From NCBI GenBank assembly GCA_028287285.1, contig JAQBPY010000142.1:1-58063 (forward strand): a DNA stretch of 58,063 bases. Reading direction: 5' to 3'. Made by a program: the position numbers and the translations under genes. Each line of letters opens with the position of its first letter. The first letter of the stretch is position 1. Under the pieces are notes generated by a model, which did no database searches, was not told where the DNA came from, and was given only the letters and a program-made list of their open reading frames with translations. Of this stretch, positions 1 to 7,938 are shown piece after piece. This DNA comes from Gemmatimonadota bacterium. GTDB lineage: Bacteria > Gemmatimonadota > Gemmatimonadetes > Gemmatimonadales > Gemmatimonadaceae.

Positions 1-274
1 CGGGCACGCCGCGTTCACCACGTTCGCCGACAGGACCGACGACGCCGTCCGCTCCGCGCTCGCCTGCTGGGCCGACAAGGCCACTCTCACCGCGCTCGCC
101 CTGGAGTCCGCGTTCACCCTGGGGGCCGCTCTGTGCCGCGCGAGTGTGCAGCGCAGCAAGTGCAGAGCGACCCTCCTCGAGAAGACTGCGAGTCTCGCCC
201 GCGAGTGTGCCGAGACGCGATTCTACTGCGTCCATGAAACGTTGCATGGCGGCCAACACCGGGTCGTCGGTCAC
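1..274 (-). CDS. Collagen-like repeat phage structural protein (partial)
   Basis: The frame starts with GTG at 274, overlapping the portal stop (GTGA), and stays open to the window edge, so the C-terminus is missing. The first ~48 residues are helical and charged (RFMDAVESRL, RSLLEEGRSALAALHTRAA), like a trimerising coiled coil. From about residue 50 the chain becomes strict Gly-X-Y triplets (GPQGERGLQGERGES, then GPAGERGADG and GPVGERGERG). Collagen triplets are known in phage tail fibres and in head or tail adaptors, where they form trimeric stalks. A position directly after the portal suggests a virion component, but the exact role (fibre, spike, minor head protein) is inference because the receptor-binding end lies outside the window. 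Confidence 0.8.
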   Translation of the reverse strand, partial: MTDDPVLAAMQRFMDAVESRLGTLAGETRSLLEEGRSALAALHTRAAQSGPQGERGLQGERGESGLVGPAGERGADGVVGPVGERGERGVP

Positions 275-1683
275 GCGGCGATCCTCAGCCTTGCGGCGTT
301 GATGTCGATGAGCGCGGCGAGGCGCGCCATCCGCTCGGTGGTGGCTGTCTCAGGCTCCCCTGCCGTGAGCTGCCTTTGCGGCTCTGGCGCGGGGAGAGCT
401 GGCGCGACAGCAGGTTTCGCAAATGGCTCGTTGCGGTCGCGCGCCGCGAGCGCTTCGAGCGAATAGTTTTGCTGCTGCATCCAGATGGAACCGCCTCCGG
501 GAACGGGCTTCTGATCCACCTTTTTCCGCGCTTCGTTGACCGATAACACCGAGCCGCCGACCGCCTTACCGAGCGTCTCCATCTGCGAGGCCATGTCCAT
601 GCGCAGGAGTCCGTCGAGGTCGAGCTCCACGCCCATCCACCGACCTTCGGTGGTGGTCGTGAACCCGAACGCCTCGTCCATACACAACTCCCACTGCTCG
701 ATCGGGCTCTGCAGGCAGTCCGAGTAGTAGGCTTGATTCGAGATTTCCGGCTTCGTGTACGCGGGCTGCGGACCGATGCCCACCTTCCATGGTGGGACAT
801 GGAAGGTCGAGCACACGGTTTCTGCGGTCCATCCGAGCTGCTCGATAGTTTGCGAATCCACCGCACTCATGCGCATCTGCTGGAAACTCAGCCCACCGCC
901 AAGCACCGCGACGCCCCCGGACTTGTCCTTGCCGAATCGCGCGTTCCACTGCTCGCTCAACTGCGCGGCCGTCTCGGGGGTGATCGAGAGAGTGCTCGAC
1001 AGAATGCCACTCGGGTTGGATCCGTTGGCGAAGAAGGCAGCGCTGTTCGTCTGGATTTGCAGCCCCATGTTGGCCGCGGCGCCGCACGCGAATATCGGCG
1101 ACGTACCGACCAGCGGGTGATAGAGACAGTTCATCCGGTCGTGGATGATGTCCTTGGCCGGAACGGCGAGCTTGTCCTGCTCGAACCCGGCGAGGTTGTC
1201 CGCCTTGAGCTGGTAGAACACCGCGCCGTCCGGCGAGACCAGCACGGTCACGCGCGTCGGATCGAGCACGTAGAACGCGCTCGGGACACCGCGGGCATCG
1301 CGCTCGATCAGGATGTAGGTGTTGCCGTGGGTGAGCTTGCTGATCGCCCACGACTCCTTGAACTGGATGTGGTTCTGGAAGCGATTGGGCCGGCGGAGTG
1401 CTGGCGAGTGCGCGGCATTCTCGATCTCGGTCCAGATGCCGTCCTCGTCACGCTCGACGAGCTTGGGGCGAAGCTTCCCAATGTCCTGCGAGATGCGCGT
1501 GATGCACGCATAGACCGCGTGGTGCGCGAGCACCGTATCGGTCGTCCACTCGATGTCGCGCTGCCACGCGCCCGCGAAGGCTTCGCGCACAACGGGCCAC
1601 CATCCGCCGCGATTGTCTGCGACCGATTGGAGACCCAAAGGGGCGCGCGTCGCAAGCGTGACGTCCAGCCCAAGGACTCTCAC
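271..1683 (-). CDS. HK97-type phage portal protein
   Basis: A 470-residue portal subunit, which as a dodecamer forms the DNA channel at one capsid vertex and docks terminase. Portal-family features include AVYACITRISQDIGKLRPKL near the N-terminus, the NRFQNHIQFKESWAIS block, GVPSAFYVLDPTRVTV, the NSAAFFANGSNPSGIL block, a GKDKSGGVAVLGGGLSF loop, and the C-terminal LLRMDMASQMETLGKAVGGSVLSVNEAR segment with KPVPGGG. The GTG at 1683 is chosen because it overlaps the upstream stop (GTGA); upstream residues in frame look random. Length fits the family. The gene lies downstream of the capsid gene, whereas HK97-like phages usually have it upstream. The last ~60 residues are a Pro/Ala-rich tail. Confidence 0.93.
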   Translation of the reverse strand: MRVLGLDVTLATRAPLGLQSVADNRGGWWPVVREAFAGAWQRDIEWTTDTVLAHHAVYACITRISQDIGKLRPKLVERDEDGIWTEIENAAHSPALRRPNRFQNHIQFKESWAISKLTHGNTYILIERDARGVPSAFYVLDPTRVTVLVSPDGAVFYQLKADNLAGFEQDKLAVPAKDIIHDRMNCLYHPLVGTSPIFACGAAANMGLQIQTNSAAFFANGSNPSGILSSTLSITPETAAQLSEQWNARFGKDKSGGVAVLGGGLSFQQMRMSAVDSQTIEQLGWTAETVCSTFHVPPWKVGIGPQPAYTKPEISNQAYYSDCLQSPIEQWELCMDEAFGFTTTTEGRWMGVELDLDGLLRMDMASQMETLGKAVGGSVLSVNEARKKVDQKPVPGGGSIWMQQQNYSLEALAARDRNEPFAKPAVAPALPAPEPQRQLTAGEPETATTERMARLAALIDINAARLRIAA

Positions 1684-1826
1684 GCGTGGTTCACATTCGA
1701 CACAGAGGCCGCGAGCGGCACGCGTAGCCAACGGGCAATACGCACCATGGCGCGTAGGCGCCACAGCGGTACAGTTGCGTCGTTCGCGACGACGGTGACG
1801 GATACTGTCAGGGTAGAGATGTTCAT
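1680..1826 (-). CDS. Small phage protein, 48 aa
   Basis: A short gene overlapping the previous stop (ATGA at 1826) and the portal start (GTGA at 1683), so it is held in a coupled chain. The N-terminal half is hydrophobic and beta-like (ISTLTVSVTVVANDATVPL) and the C-terminal half basic and hydrophobic (AMVRIARWLRVPLAASV). It could be a short membrane-associated or packing peptide. I recognise no family. Support rests on the double overlap. Confidence 0.5.
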   Translation of the reverse strand: MNISTLTVSVTVVANDATVPLWRLRAMVRIARWLRVPLAASVSNVNHA

Positions 1827-2026
1827 GATCCGTGCCGACGCTTGGCGCGCGCCTGCTGCGTCATCAGCGGCGCCTCGGGGGTGAGCAACGCGGCATCGCG
1901 GGTCGGCTCTGCAGCCTCCCGCGTCTCCTCGTCCTCGATCGGTTCGTAGAGCCACGGAACCAACGCCGTCACTTCGGACGGCGTCAGTTCTCGGACTTCA
2001 CGATTCGCCCGCGCGCGGTACTTCAC
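1823..2026 (-). CDS. Small phage head-region protein, 67 aa
   Basis: The start is taken as GTG at 2026 just after the preceding stop at 2029; residues upstream of it in frame belong to the antisense of the neighbour. The protein is polar with an acidic centre (LTPSEVTALVPWLYEPIEDEE) and a basic tail (QQARAKRRHGS). It sits between capsid-associated and portal genes, where head-completion or assembly helpers are common, but no motif shows this. Function unknown. Confidence 0.5.
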   Translation of the reverse strand: MKYRARANREVRELTPSEVTALVPWLYEPIEDEETREAAEPTRDAALLTPEAPLMTQQARAKRRHGS

Positions 2027-2028
2027 GC

Positions 2029-2514
2029 TCAGGTGGTGAAGGTTAGCGCGGGATAATCCGTGAACGTGGCGCTCGTCAGGTCGCTCGCCGCGGTCATGTC
2101 GTCCGTGTTGGCCGTCCACGTCGCCGCCTTCGCCGCGATGGCGATATAGCCCATCGCGACGTTGCCCGCGTCTGCAGTCGGCAGCGCCGCCAGCGCGAGC
2201 GCGGCGGTGTCATAGGCCTGCGTCGCGCCAGGAACTTTGGTCGAGACCGTGCCGGTGGGCGTGATCTGGACGAGGATGACGGCGAACTTGCTGGCCGTGA
2301 CCACATGCGCCGCGGTGAACGTCAGCGCAGTCGTTGCCGCCTTGCCGAACGTCTCGCCGTTCAGGCGACCGACGAACCGGAGCGTCGTCTTGAACTGTTC
2401 GGGCGTGGAGTGAATCGCCAACCCGGCAGGTGAGAGCACCCCGTTCGCCGTGAGCAGCCCGAGCGCAACCTTCCGGCTGCCGAGGGACTGTGATGCGCGC
2501 TTGAAGGCGGTCAT
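2029..2514 (-). CDS. Probable virion decoration or head protein, 161 aa
   Basis: The ATG at 2514 overlaps the preceding stop (ATGA). After a basic N-terminal segment (MTAFKRASQSLGSRKVALG) the protein is rich in Ala, Thr and Val in beta-strand-like runs (FTAAHVVTASKFAVILVQI, DAGNVAMGYIAIAAKAATWT) and almost free of charge. That composition is typical of secreted or virion-surface beta-sandwich proteins. Two genes after the major capsid protein, a capsid decoration or stabilisation protein is the best guess. The family is not recognised, so this is inference from composition and position. Confidence 0.65.
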   Translation of the reverse strand: MTAFKRASQSLGSRKVALGLLTANGVLSPAGLAIHSTPEQFKTTLRFVGRLNGETFGKAATTALTFTAAHVVTASKFAVILVQITPTGTVSTKVPGATQAYDTAALALAALPTADAGNVAMGYIAIAAKAATWTANTDDMTAASDLTSATFTDYPALTFTT

Positions 2515-2720
2515 TCCACACCCGCCGGCTTCTGCGGCGGCAGCGACTCACCGAGATCGGTACGGAACGTGTGCGCCGCGTCGGTGGAGGTGGCCACCGG
2601 CCCGACCGCCGTGTTCGACGCGGCCGCCTTCTTCTCGGTCGTCGTCTCGACAGGGATATCGGCCTTCGCCTCGTCGACTACCGGCTTCGCAGCGGGCGCG
2701 TTCTGATTATGTGCTTCCAT
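2511..2720 (-). CDS. Small phage protein downstream of capsid, 69 aa
   Basis: A polar, probably disordered protein (AAKPVVDEAKADIPVETTTEKKA) starting at ATG 2720, the first gene after the terminator hairpin that follows the capsid gene. Its stop overlaps the next ATG. Disordered Ala/Glu/Lys-rich proteins beside capsid genes can be scaffold or head-interaction peptides, but nothing specific is visible. Function unknown. Confidence 0.6.
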   Translation of the reverse strand: MEAHNQNAPAAKPVVDEAKADIPVETTTEKKAAASNTAVGPVATSTDAAHTFRTDLGESLPPQKPAGVE

Positions 2721-2745
2721 TGGACACCTTCGATGTGGAAGAAAC

Positions 2746-2778
2746 GAGTGGGGCTGGCTCGCGTGAGCAGCCCCACTC
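2746..2778 (-). terminator. Strong hairpin after the capsid gene
   Basis: Arms GAGTGGGGCTG and CAGCCCCACTC pair perfectly over 11 bp and the stem continues through GCTC/GAGC around a GCGT loop with one bulged G. Read on the minus strand it lies 10 nt after the capsid stop and is followed by a T-rich run (GTTTCTTCC), the layout of an intrinsic terminator. Partial termination here would make capsid transcripts more abundant than the genes downstream. Confidence 0.7.
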
Positions 2779-2788
2779 GCAGAGTTGG

Positions 2789-4678
2789 TTACGCGGCGTA
2801 GGCGGCGGAGGTGATGCGATCAACCGCGGTCGATCGAGCCTTGCCCCAGGTGATGTACCGCTCGACCTTGATGCCGACGAGATTTGCCTGCCAGAGCGAC
2901 GTCATCACGGCGGCGGCATCGGTCGGATCGGTCGGCGCCGAATCCAACTGCAATGACGCTTCGCGACTGATGTCGATCTCGACGCCGCCCTCGTCCGCGA
3001 GCAGGATCGAGGGGGCGTGCGCGAAGATGATCTGCGCGCCGACCGTCTCGGACGTGACAACCGGAATTCCGAGGATGGAGCCGCCGGCGATGCTGAGGCC
3101 AGGGAAGGCCGGCTGCCCAACCGAGTTGATCATCGTGCCGAGTGCGAACGCCTGCGATTCCGACATGAGAATCACGAGCCCATCGAGCCCGTACATCGCG
3201 ACCGCGAACGCCGTGACACGCGCGGAGATGTCCGACCGAGCGTCTGCGACGTCGGTGCCGGAAGCGGCCGTTCCCGTGACGCCGTTGGTGATCGACGCGG
3301 GATTGACATTCGCGACCGCAGCGATGGTCGAGTCGACGAACTGGCCGTCGAGGAACTGCACGATCCCCTTCACCATCTCGTCACGCACGGCTGTTTCTGC
3401 CGATGGCGTGGAGAGCCTCACCAGCTCCTCGGTGAGCACGATGATGCCGGCTGCCTTCGCGAAGCCGAGCGTCACGGACGCATACTGCGCGTTGGTCACA
3501 GGCTTCATTTTGCCCTGTCCGACCCACTTGTACGTGCCGCCGGCGGTCTGTGCCGGCATCGATACGTTGAACGGAACGCGGCGAAGTTTCGGAATGCGTC
3601 CGACCAGCGTGAGCGGACGAAGCAGCTCGAGGAACTCGTTTGCGTAGTTCGTGGTAACGAGTGGTGCCGCGAAGGTGGCCTGCGCCGTGGTGCCTGGTGC
3701 GACCGCCGTGCGGCTCATCAGCCCTTCGCGCAGACCGACTAGAACTTCGTTCGCCTGATCGCCCCACGTGCGCTTGGCGTACTCCGCGGCCTCGTACCTG
3801 TTGCCCTTGGAGACGGCAAGCGCCATGACGTGGCGCGCGAATCCGATACCCGGCTCTGTGTTGGAGCGGACGGTGACGATCGGCACGCCACTCCGCGACT
3901 GCGAGGCGGCGGTCGACGTGGCCGCGACGACGGGCGTGGCACGCGACTCGTTGTCGCGCCTGGCGCTCGCGAGACGCGAGAGATGCGCATCGGTGCTGCG
4001 GATCTCGTTGTCCAGTGTGTCGAACGTCTCGGCTTCACTCGCATCGAGCGTGCGGCCTTCGGCGGCAGAGCGCTCAAGCATGGCATCGCGCTGTGCGACC
4101 TTCGCGGCACGACTGTTCTCGTGCTGCGTGATCTGTTCCTGTATGGTCATGTGACGTCTCGGGGTAGGTGAGGTGCCCGTGACGCCGGGTCTTGGATGGG
4201 TTGGGGACTCGCCTAACGCGGCGAGTTGTGCCTGCGAGGTGGAGCGCACCAGGTCGATGGTGGCGCCGGGGGTGGAGGGGATCGTGACCAGAGACAACTC
4301 GCGCCAGTCCCACTCGACGAAGCGGTTCCCACTCGTCGTGAGCGGGAGGAAGCCGACGGACAGCCCGCGCACGAGCCCGTGCTTGACGTTCTGCCAAGCG
4401 CGGTCGAGGGTGTCCTTGACCGGGCCAGCCTCATCGATCTTGCGAATCTGGGCGCGGATGCGGATGCGGGCGTTCTCAATCGTGACCGAGAGAACGTTGC
4501 CGACCGGAGATCCGACGTCGTGCTGCCACAGGAGCGGCATGGGCAATTCATACTTCGCCCCACGCGGCTCTAAGACGGTGCCGTAAGTGTCGACGGCATC
4601 CGTGGACGCGACGCCTTCGATGATGCGAGCAGCATCATCGACCGCTCGAAACTGCAACACGGTAAAGGCTCTGTCCAA
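2789..4678 (-). CDS. Fused prohead protease and HK97-fold major capsid protein
   Basis: A 629-residue fusion. Residues 1-~150 are an S78 prohead protease: VLQFRAVDDAARIIEGVAST opening, His53 in LLWQHDVGSPVG, Ser107 in GLVRGLSVGF, and an acidic residue near 127 in WDWRELSLVTIP. From about 177 (MTIQEQITQHENS) comes a coiled-coil delta-type scaffold region, then the HK97 capsid fold from about 290 (GFARHVMALAVSKG, TTNYANEFLELLRPLTLVGRI, GGTYKWVGQGKMKPVTNAQY, the LDGLVILMSESQAFAL block and the LVGIKVERYITWGKAR end). The start is TTG at 4678 with AGGG seven bases upstream. Met177 (4150) could act as an internal start giving free capsid precursor. In most relatives the two proteins are separate genes. 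Confidence 0.93.
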   Translation of the reverse strand: MDRAFTVLQFRAVDDAARIIEGVASTDAVDTYGTVLEPRGAKYELPMPLLWQHDVGSPVGNVLSVTIENARIRIRAQIRKIDEAGPVKDTLDRAWQNVKHGLVRGLSVGFLPLTTSGNRFVEWDWRELSLVTIPSTPGATIDLVRSTSQAQLAALGESPTHPRPGVTGTSPTPRRHMTIQEQITQHENSRAAKVAQRDAMLERSAAEGRTLDASEAETFDTLDNEIRSTDAHLSRLASARRDNESRATPVVAATSTAASQSRSGVPIVTVRSNTEPGIGFARHVMALAVSKGNRYEAAEYAKRTWGDQANEVLVGLREGLMSRTAVAPGTTAQATFAAPLVTTNYANEFLELLRPLTLVGRIPKLRRVPFNVSMPAQTAGGTYKWVGQGKMKPVTNAQYASVTLGFAKAAGIIVLTEELVRLSTPSAETAVRDEMVKGIVQFLDGQFVDSTIAAVANVNPASITNGVTGTAASGTDVADARSDISARVTAFAVAMYGLDGLVILMSESQAFALGTMINSVGQPAFPGLSIAGGSILGIPVVTSETVGAQIIFAHAPSILLADEGGVEIDISREASLQLDSAPTDPTDAAAVMTSLWQANLVGIKVERYITWGKARSTAVDRITSAAYAA

Positions 4679-4748
4679 TCCGCATCCCTGAAAGGGTACG
4701 GATGGAGTATTGCAGGCTCTGCGGGTTCAGTCGCGTCCCCAAAAGTGA

Positions 4749-4952
4749 CTACGCCGCGCCGTCCACGTTCAGGAAGAACAGGCGGTGACGACGCGGCGTC
4801 TCGCCGGGGACCTTTGCGGCGATGCGCTCGATGTAGGTGCGGACCGTGTGCACGGAGATGCCCAATTCGTGGGCGATGGCCTTGTCGGGCTGGCCCTGCT
4901 TTACGCGCTGGAGAATTTCCGCTTGACGCCTCGAGAGTTCGGGGCGCGTCAT
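4749..4952 (-). CDS. Stand-alone LuxR/GerE-type HTH protein, 67 aa
   Basis: Residues 5-50 match the LuxR C-terminal DNA-binding domain: LSRRQAEILQRVKQGQPDKA, then AHELGISVHTVRTYIERI, with the characteristic turn and recognition helix. There is no receiver or ligand domain, so it is a minimal DNA-binding protein. Its ATG overlaps the previous stop, and it lies between terL and the capsid gene. A transcriptional regulator in the middle of a head-gene operon is unusual; it may tune late transcription, which is inference. Confidence 0.8.
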   Translation of the reverse strand: MTRPELSRRQAEILQRVKQGQPDKAIAHELGISVHTVRTYIERIAAKVPGETPRRHRLFFLNVDGAA

Positions 4953-5152
4953 TGATAACCCTCGCTGGCGAGGCCATACTTCGCATCATGGAAAGCGTCG
5001 ATAAGATTGAGCCTGCCGAGCCTACCGAGAATGAGCGCGAGGACGACGAAGCGGCCGCAGCGTCCGAAGAGTCGGACAACCAGCAGGCTGCTTGGGAGCT
5101 CAGCGAAGAAGGTAGAGCTGTCCTGCGTGACGATGGCCTTGCGTAGCATCAT
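4949..5152 (-). CDS. Small hydrophobic phage protein, 67 aa
   Basis: The ATG at 5152 overlaps the terL stop by one base (TGATG), and the stop overlaps the LuxR-type gene. A central hydrophobic stretch (RFVVLALILGRLGRLNLI) could be one membrane helix, flanked by a polar N-terminus (AIVTQDSSTFFAEL). No family recognised. A membrane peptide near the head genes might relate to lysis, but nothing shows this. Confidence 0.45.
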   Translation of the reverse strand: MMLRKAIVTQDSSTFFAELPSSLLVVRLFGRCGRFVVLALILGRLGRLNLIDAFHDAKYGLASEGYQ

Positions 5153-7041
5153 CACCGTCCGAAACTGAGGAAGGAGATGGACGGCGGCGGGGGCGCATCG
5201 GGCTCCACCATCAGTCGCGACAGTCCCATCAGCGACCCTACGACACCGTCGATGCGGCGCGAGGCGCGTTTGGGCTTCACCGGCCGGATGCGGCCCGCGT
5301 CGTCTTTCTTCACGGCGCAGTTCTCGACGTTCCACCGCAGCACGCGATTGCCATCGTGCCGAACGCGCTTTCCTTGGACCAACGCCTCAAACGTATATGC
5401 AGGTTCGGACATGTACTTGTAATTCTGCAGCACTTCGACCATGCGGAATCCGGCAGTTTGCAGGGCAAGCGCAATGTCGGTCGCGAACGCGGGGTCATAC
5501 CCAATCTCGGCACCCTTCAGCCGAGGAAAGCGATTGACGATAAACCCGCCCTTCGGCTCTGATAGCGTGCGCTGATCAGGACTCCGATTCACTCCGCTGA
5601 TGTCGTAGAAGATTTGGTCATAGTCGATGACATTTCCTTCCGTCGCGCGGAGCAATCCTTGGCGCTCCCACTCGCTGTACGGCACACGATCGTTCTTTTC
5701 GTGCGCGCGCATCGTGGCTTCGGGAATCCAGAAGAACGGTACCGTGATGATCTCATAGTTGAGCGAGATCGAGCGCTTTACCGCCTCACCGAACTCGTTT
5801 GTCCCGACCACCTCAACCGATGGGCCGGTATCTCCTAGCGGCATCTTGAACGTGAGCACGAGCGCCGCAAGATCATTCTTCTGCGCCATGTCGAGCCCAC
5901 CGGCGACCGACAGGTCTCGAAGTTGCGCGTCGCTCACGGGGCTTTCGCACGCATCCCACCAGTCGACCGGCATCCACGCCGACGCCGCGTTGACCCAGCG
6001 GTTCAGCGTGTAGCGCAGGAAGTCGTTGAGCTTCCGTGGTTCCGCTTTCGCCCGCTCGCACTCAGCCGCGATCGCTTCGTGCTGGACCGTGATCCCGTGG
6101 CCAGGGTTCACCTTCCGCCAAACATCCTCGCTCGCCCAGTCGTCGTCGTTCGAGGCCTCGAAGACCACCGGGAGCGTCGTCGGGTCATCGACCGTACCGG
6201 ACAGCACCCGCTTGGCGTACTCGTATTCCTCGTAGGCGATCCCCTCGTCATCCTCGCCGGCATGCGTGATGATGAGGAGTAGCGGCTGCCGGCGCTTCTT
6301 CATCGACTTCGTGAGCGCCTCGAAGAGGTTCCGGTCTTTCTGGTTGTGGATCTCGTCGAAGATGATCCCGTGCGGCCGGAACCCGTGCTTCGTCGACGCG
6401 TCGGAGCTCAGCACCTTGTAGGTCGAGCGCGAGCCCGGGTGGTAGATCGCGTCTCGTAGCACTTCGCACATCTCGAGCAGGTCGGGCGACTCTTCGACCA
6501 TGATCCGCGCATTGTCGTGGACCACGCGCGCTTGCTTTGTGTCGCCAGCGACCGCGTACACTTCGGCCGCCGCCTCGCCATCGCAGAGCGTTAGGTAAAG
6601 CCCTGTGCCTGCGCCCCACGGTGATTTGCCCGCCCCCTTTGGCAGGAAGGCGAACACTCGCTGGAACCGTCGTACGCCTGAGTCAACCCGCTTCCATCCG
6701 AATATCGGTCGCGTGAGCAGCAGTTCCTGGTACAGCATCGGCACGAACGGCTTCCCCGCGAAGTCGCCGATGTGATGCACCAGAAACACCGGGAAGAAGT
6801 CATACGCCTTGTCAGCCGCGGCTTGGTCGAAGTAGTACCGACCGCACGGGCTCTCCCATCGTTCGCCGGCCCAAACCCCTTCGAGTGGGATGGTGACACC
6901 GGGCCAACGGATCCATGGCGCGGCACCGTTGCCCCACCATCCATCGGTCGGCGGGCCACTGTCGCGATGCTGACCGGCCTTCCCCGATCTCGGCCGGCGT
7001 TTCTTGGCACTTGGCGCCTTCGCTGTCGCGACTGGTGTCAC
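5152..7041 (-). CDS. terL: Terminase large subunit
   Basis: A 629-residue packaging motor. Start GTG at 7041 overlaps the upstream stop (GTGA). The ATPase domain has Walker A in FLPKGAGKSPWGAG (about residue 134), the adenine-side motif GDTKQARVVHDNARIMV, and Walker B with catalytic Glu in GIIFDEIHN. A coupling motif follows (LLLIITHAGED). The nuclease domain starts near 375 with the acidic motif GGLDMAQKNDLAALV, includes YEIITVPFFWIPEA, and has GYDPAFATDIALAL as a further conserved acidic block. This is the Terminase_1 (P27-partner) family, agreeing with the P27-type small subunit upstream. It cuts concatemeric DNA and pumps it through the portal. Confidence 0.96.
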   Translation of the reverse strand: MTPVATAKAPSAKKRRPRSGKAGQHRDSGPPTDGWWGNGAAPWIRWPGVTIPLEGVWAGERWESPCGRYYFDQAAADKAYDFFPVFLVHHIGDFAGKPFVPMLYQELLLTRPIFGWKRVDSGVRRFQRVFAFLPKGAGKSPWGAGTGLYLTLCDGEAAAEVYAVAGDTKQARVVHDNARIMVEESPDLLEMCEVLRDAIYHPGSRSTYKVLSSDASTKHGFRPHGIIFDEIHNQKDRNLFEALTKSMKKRRQPLLLIITHAGEDDEGIAYEEYEYAKRVLSGTVDDPTTLPVVFEASNDDDWASEDVWRKVNPGHGITVQHEAIAAECERAKAEPRKLNDFLRYTLNRWVNAASAWMPVDWWDACESPVSDAQLRDLSVAGGLDMAQKNDLAALVLTFKMPLGDTGPSVEVVGTNEFGEAVKRSISLNYEIITVPFFWIPEATMRAHEKNDRVPYSEWERQGLLRATEGNVIDYDQIFYDISGVNRSPDQRTLSEPKGGFIVNRFPRLKGAEIGYDPAFATDIALALQTAGFRMVEVLQNYKYMSEPAYTFEALVQGKRVRHDGNRVLRWNVENCAVKKDDAGRIRPVKPKRASRRIDGVVGSLMGLSRLMVEPDAPPPPSISFLSFGR

Positions 7042-7268
7042 GAGTCTTCGTCATCCGGATAGACGGGCGGCAGTTCGTCGCGAGTGAGTTGCCGATCTTC
7101 GCGGAAACACTCCATCCGCGACAGACTCAGGCTGGCGGGAGCGACCGCCTCGACCGGCACCCGCCGTTGCTCAATCCGGAGCAGGCCAATCACGCACAGC
7201 GCGACCATGACGGCGCCCACTATCCCGCCGTAGTACAAGAGGGCGAATGCGGCAGGCGAACAACTCAC
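7038..7268 (-). CDS. Small single-pass membrane protein, 76 aa
   Basis: GTG at 7268 overlaps the terS stop and its own stop overlaps terL. One clear membrane helix (ALLYYGGIVGAVMVALCVIGLL) is followed by a basic turn (RIEQRR) and a soluble tail ending in acidic residues (PPVYPDDEDS). Topology is predicted N-out/C-in from the positive-inside rule. Function unknown. Confidence 0.6.
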   Translation of the reverse strand: MSCSPAAFALLYYGGIVGAVMVALCVIGLLRIEQRRVPVEAVAPASLSLSRMECFREDRQLTRDELPPVYPDDEDS

Positions 7269-7738
7269 GACGCCCCCGACCCAAAGAAGCGCTCACGCTT
7301 CATGGTGGCCGCGTCCTTTGCCGCGACCTTGACCGCCTTCACGCCAGAGCGGCTCGACGGCGTGAGTCCGATCGCGGCGGACTGTTGCGCCAACCGATTC
7401 CTGAGCTTCAGTAGGTAGTTGGCCATCTTGAGGCGCTTGTCCGTCCACGCCTTCATCGCCGACAGCTTCTGCTCGAGCGCATCCACCTCGCCGACGAGCT
7501 GACAGTATTGACGGAAGGCGTACATGTCTGCCGACGTCAGCACGCCTCGCTCGATCAGGATGTCGACATGCGCGTTCCACTCCGCGAGCGCCAAGCCGGC
7601 GAGCGCTCTCGGAGGTGCTTTCGCCGCGGTGGTCGGTGCTGGCAGATCCGGCTCGTCCGCGTTCACCGGGCGGTGACCAGGATTGCCGCGCTCGAGCTTG
7701 AGCGCCGTCGGCTGTGGTTTTGGTCCGCGGAGGCCCAT
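7265..7738 (-). CDS. terS: Terminase small subunit, P27 family
   Basis: The N-terminus MGLRGPKPQPTALKLERGNP followed by GHRPVN is the hallmark of P27-family small terminases. A helical middle (EWNAHVDILIERGVLTSADMYAFRQYC) and a basic C-terminus (VKAVKVAAKDAATMKRERFF) follow. It recognises the packaging site on phage DNA and loads TerL. The ATG at 7738 overlaps the preceding stop by one base (TAATG), which fixes the start; 157 residues is normal. A short membrane-protein gene separates it from terL. Confidence 0.93.
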   Translation of the reverse strand: MGLRGPKPQPTALKLERGNPGHRPVNADEPDLPAPTTAAKAPPRALAGLALAEWNAHVDILIERGVLTSADMYAFRQYCQLVGEVDALEQKLSAMKAWTDKRLKMANYLLKLRNRLAQQSAAIGLTPSSRSGVKAVKVAAKDAATMKRERFFGSGAS

Positions 7739-7938
7739 TACACCGATGCCCGAGGGTAGTACGTACCTGCCGGGAGCTCGGTAGTAGTCTGGTCGGGCAA
7801 CTCTGCGTCGAGCTCGAGCGGCATCACGAAGTGCCATTGGTTCCGGCAGGCCGCGACGGCTTTGTCCTCAGAGCTAAAAACGCCCTGAACCTCCCACTGG
7901 CCATGCCCGCGCACCTGACCGACAAGCCAGACCGGCAT
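7738..7938 (-). CDS. Small phage protein, 66 aa
   Basis: ATG at 7938 overlaps the HNH stop by one base. The sequence has the look of a small alpha/beta phage protein: a beta hairpin (VWLVGQVRGHGQWEVQGVF), a helix (SSEDKAVAACRNQWHFVMPLE), and a Pro-rich end with TYYPRA. It keeps the order HNH, small protein, terS, terL. Function unknown. Confidence 0.65.
   Translation of the reverse strand: MPVWLVGQVRGHGQWEVQGVFSSEDKAVAACRNQWHFVMPLELDAELPDQTTTELPAGTYYPRASV

Noticed and set aside
733-1884. Long plus-strand frame opposite the portal gene
   Set aside because: It is Arg/His-rich, shows no motifs and lies opposite a well supported portal; a typical high-GC shadow.
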